Shown: piece after piece, positions 62,363 through 64,000 of the stretch | Numbering within the stretch: the first letter of the stretch is position 1 | How the letters are laid out: each line of letters opens with the position of its first letter | NCBI RefSeq assembly: GCF_009728935.1 | Contig: NZ_CP034235.1 | Coordinates: forward strand, 5,841,501 to 5,905,500 | Length of the DNA stretch: 64,000 nt | Direction: 5' to 3' | From: Paenibacillus psychroresistens | GTDB taxonomy: Bacteria; Bacillota; Bacilli; Paenibacillales; NBRC-103111 | Notes under the pieces: model-generated | Seen by the model: only the letters and a program-made list of their open reading frames with translations | Told to the model about the DNA's origin: nothing | The model's database searches: none | Position numbers and translations under genes: made by a program

Positions 62363-62795
62363 GCCCCATCTAAAGCGGCGCGGACGCTTTACATTCTCTT
62401 TTGCGGAGGCTCCGCAACATCTAAAGCGGCACGGACGCTTTACATTCTCTTTTGCGGAGGCTCCGCCCCATCTAAAGCGGCGCGGACGCTTTACATTCTC
62501 TTTTGCGGAGGCTCCGCCCCATCTAAAGCGGCGCGGACGCTTTACATTCTCTTTTGCGGAGGCTCCGCCCCATCTAAAGCGGCGAGGACGCTTTACATTC
62601 TCTTTTGCGGAGGCTCCGCCCCATCTAAAGCGGCGAGGACGCTTTACATTCTCTTTTGCGGAGGCTCCGCCCCATCTAAAGCGGCGAGGACGCTTTACAT
62701 TCTCTTTTGCGGAGGCTCCGCCCCATCTAAAGCGGCGAGGACGCTTTATTCTCTTTTGCGGAAACACCGCCCCATCTAAAGCGGCACGGACTCTA
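62363..62795. repeat. 51-bp tandem array, about 8.5 units
   Basis: CATCTAAAGCGGC recurs at 62367, 62418, 62469, 62520, 62571, 62622, 62673, 62724 and, after a 2-bp deletion, 62773. Units hold two hairpins: AAAGCG/CGCTTT and GCGGA/TCCGC. A short variable site reads cgcgg, cacgg or cgagg; the last type fills units 5-8, a sign of block spread. The array is open in frames on both strands only because 51 is a multiple of three. It follows the tRNA-Lys terminator directly. Confidence 0.92.
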
Positions 62796-62854
62796 TTCCG
62801 CCCAAAATGACGCTATTACCAACATTTCTATATAATGTAGACTTAGGAACCACT

Positions 62855-62891
62855 AAAAACCAGACTAACACTTAGTGTCGGCCTGGTTTTT
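62855..62891. terminator. Terminator-like hairpin
   Basis: AAAAACCAG and CTGGTTTTT with inner ACACT/AGTGT make a stem, with a T-run on the minus strand after the isomerase stop at 62909. Confidence 0.78.
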
Positions 62892-62908
62892 CATATTTTA
62901 GCTAACCC

Positions 62909-63787
62909 TTATCTAAAATCCTTCAAAAACTGTACAGCTTTCCTGATATCTTCTTCAGGATTAGTCCCTACTTCACGCTCAATAGTTAAGTAGCCCTTAT
63001 AATCAATATCAACCAGCGCTTGCAGATAGCCATTCCAGTCTACTCCGCCTTCACCAAGGGGAACCTCTCTAAAAATATCACCTGATTCGGCAGCCTCTGC
63101 CATTTTTTCGTGATCCAGTGGATTAAAGCCAAGTGAGCCATAAACCAGACGTGGATCTACTTCACGCAGCCGTATGCCATCTTTCGCATGGGTATGCACG
63201 ATATAATCACGCAAGGTATAGACACCTTGAACAGGATCATCGCCCGTAACCATAACCATATTAGCTGGATCGAAGTTAACCGCGACTCCTTTGGAGCTGA
63301 GCCCATCGAGAAAGCCTTTTAAGGTTATTGCCGTCTCGGGTCCAGTTTCAATAGCGAAAAAGGCATTCAGGCTATTAGCATAAGCACTGAGCTCGTCACA
63401 AGCCAAATGCATCGCTTCATAATTAGCGCTGTTCTTATCCTCTGGCACTATCCCAATATGCGTTGTGACTACATTAACTCCAAGCTCCACAGCTAGATCG
63501 AGAATTTGTTTGGACTTAGCAATTTTCTCAGCATTGACAAGTTTATCTTGAAAGCCATGACCCCCTAAATCGCCAACAAGTGCAGAGATTTCCAGTCCAA
63601 GCGAAGCAATGAATTCCTTCCATTCCTTACGTGCTGCTGAAGTAAGATTTTGCGGAGCAAATTCTCCATTAACGGCATAAATTTGTACACCATCCGCGCC
63701 AACCTCTTTAGATTTTATTAAACCTTCTCGCACACCAACTCGAAAGCTATCTACGATCACACCAATTTTATTAGGAACAAGCACCAT
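62909..63787 (-). CDS. Sugar phosphate isomerase/epimerase (TIM barrel)
   Basis: 292 residues from the ATG ending at 63787, with AGGAGG 8 bases ahead; a TTG two codons upstream is too close to that site. Metal-ligand segments are VVTTHIGIVPED, FAIETGPE, VNFDPANMVMV, IVHTHAKDG and GYLTIERE. It is 13 bp downstream of another isomerase gene, so the two probably act on one sugar or cyclitol. Substrate unknown. Confidence 0.87.
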   Translation of the reverse strand: MVLVPNKIGVIVDSFRVGVREGLIKSKEVGADGVQIYAVNGEFAPQNLTSAARKEWKEFIASLGLEISALVGDLGGHGFQDKLVNAEKIAKSKQILDLAVELGVNVVTTHIGIVPEDKNSANYEAMHLACDELSAYANSLNAFFAIETGPETAITLKGFLDGLSSKGVAVNFDPANMVMVTGDDPVQGVYTLRDYIVHTHAKDGIRLREVDPRLVYGSLGFNPLDHEKMAEAAESGDIFREVPLGEGGVDWNGYLQALVDIDYKGYLTIEREVGTNPEEDIRKAVQFLKDFR

Positions 63788-63800
63788 GTCCAACGCCTCC

Positions 63801-64000
63801 TTATATTTCGTTCCATAATTGCTTTAAGTTATTTAAGCCAATTCTAGTACCTAGCTTACACTCTTCCATACCTTCAAACTCGACTGATAAAAAGCCATCA
63901 AAACCGGATTGTTTGACTACTTTTAGCACATTGCGCATATCAATATCACCGTTTCCAATTATCGCACCACGCAAATGATTGCCATGAGCTGTTGGAAACC
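63801..64000 (-). CDS. Sugar phosphate isomerase/epimerase, C-terminal part (cut by window end)
   Basis: A minus-strand frame open from the window edge ends with TAA at 63801-63803. Its 65 or so visible codons read through GAIIGNGDIDMRNVLKVVKQ and SGFDGFLSVEFEGMEECKLG to LWNEI, the usual end of this TIM-barrel family (metal-binding glutamate in VEFEG). Its stop overlaps the ribosome site of the next gene, indicating co-translation. The start lies outside the window. Confidence 0.8.
   Translation of the reverse strand, partial: FPTAHGNHLRGAIIGNGDIDMRNVLKVVKQSGFDGFLSVEFEGMEECKLGTRIGLNNLKQLWNEI

Noticed and set aside
62363..62795. CRISPR array
   Set aside because: Units are contiguous and alike over the full 51 bp, with no unique spacers, and no cas genes are near.
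62321..62810. Long open frames on both strands with a 17-residue repeated peptide
   Set aside because: They arise because a 51-bp tandem unit has no stop in those frames. No ribosome site precedes them, both strands are open at once, and a 2-bp deletion breaks the pattern in the last unit.

Overview
The window looks like a chromosomal stretch of a low-to-moderate GC Firmicute, most probably Paenibacillus or a close relative. The signs are many AraC-type regulators, a YesM/YesN two-component pair, sugar ABC importers with a lipoprotein binding protein and no ATPase of their own, clear AGGAGG-type ribosome sites, an iol operon, and several glycoside hydrolases. I see no integrase, transposase, phage gene or CRISPR array.

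Layout. 1-5.1 kb: two AraC regulators (the first cut by the window edge), a phytanoyl-CoA dioxygenase family protein, a two-gene ABC-2 exporter and a 68-residue ORF that may be a gene remnant. 5.1-28.9 kb: an unbroken minus-strand run. In transcription order it holds a nitroreductase, a heterodimeric ABC exporter, a 990-bp structured non-coding region, the inositol operon iolD-iolE-iolC-iolA-iolJ-iolG-iolB with a LacI-type regulator, a YesM/YesN pair, two CUT1-type permeases, a solute-binding lipoprotein, a GH110-type alpha-galactosidase and a HAD phosphatase. 29-33.8 kb: RluA-type pseudouridine synthase, small YjfB-like and DUF1128 proteins, a YigZ protein, glucose-6-phosphate isomerase, and a dehydrogenase fused to a PilZ c-di-GMP receptor domain. 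33.9-38 kb: a VOC protein and a MarR-headed five-gene operon. 38-49.4 kb: a repetitive secreted protein, ppnP, tkt, purU, nfo, a DUF2621 protein, a GGDEF/EAL membrane protein, an unknown membrane protein and an AraC regulator. 49.6-62 kb: a sugar-acid/fucose-like gene set (Gfo/Idh, isomerase, kdgK, eda, fucU), GH95, a DUF2961 (GH172-type) enzyme, a fucose/arabinose isomerase-like protein with its AraC regulator, and GH9. 62-64 kb: tRNA-Lys, a 51-bp tandem array and two adjacent TIM-barrel isomerase genes, the second cut by the window end.

How it works together. The window is mostly carbohydrate acquisition and catabolism. The iol operon takes inositol and related compounds toward central metabolism. 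The YesMN/ABC/GH110 block looks like uptake and intracellular trimming of an alpha-galactosylated glycan. The GH95/FucU/KdgK/Eda and isomerase genes look like a second glycan route.

Non-coding structure is the most unusual part. Two copies of a large hairpin element have conserved base and tip but a mid-stem of different length and sequence, with compensatory changes. Two copies of a 48-bp imperfect palindrome occur; one copy of each type lies in the iolD leader, and the other copies lie ahead of transporter genes. Two operator-like sites bracket the iol promoter. There are also a 112-bp tandem array and a 51-bp tandem array. The dehydrogenase-PilZ fusion is the most unusual protein architecture.
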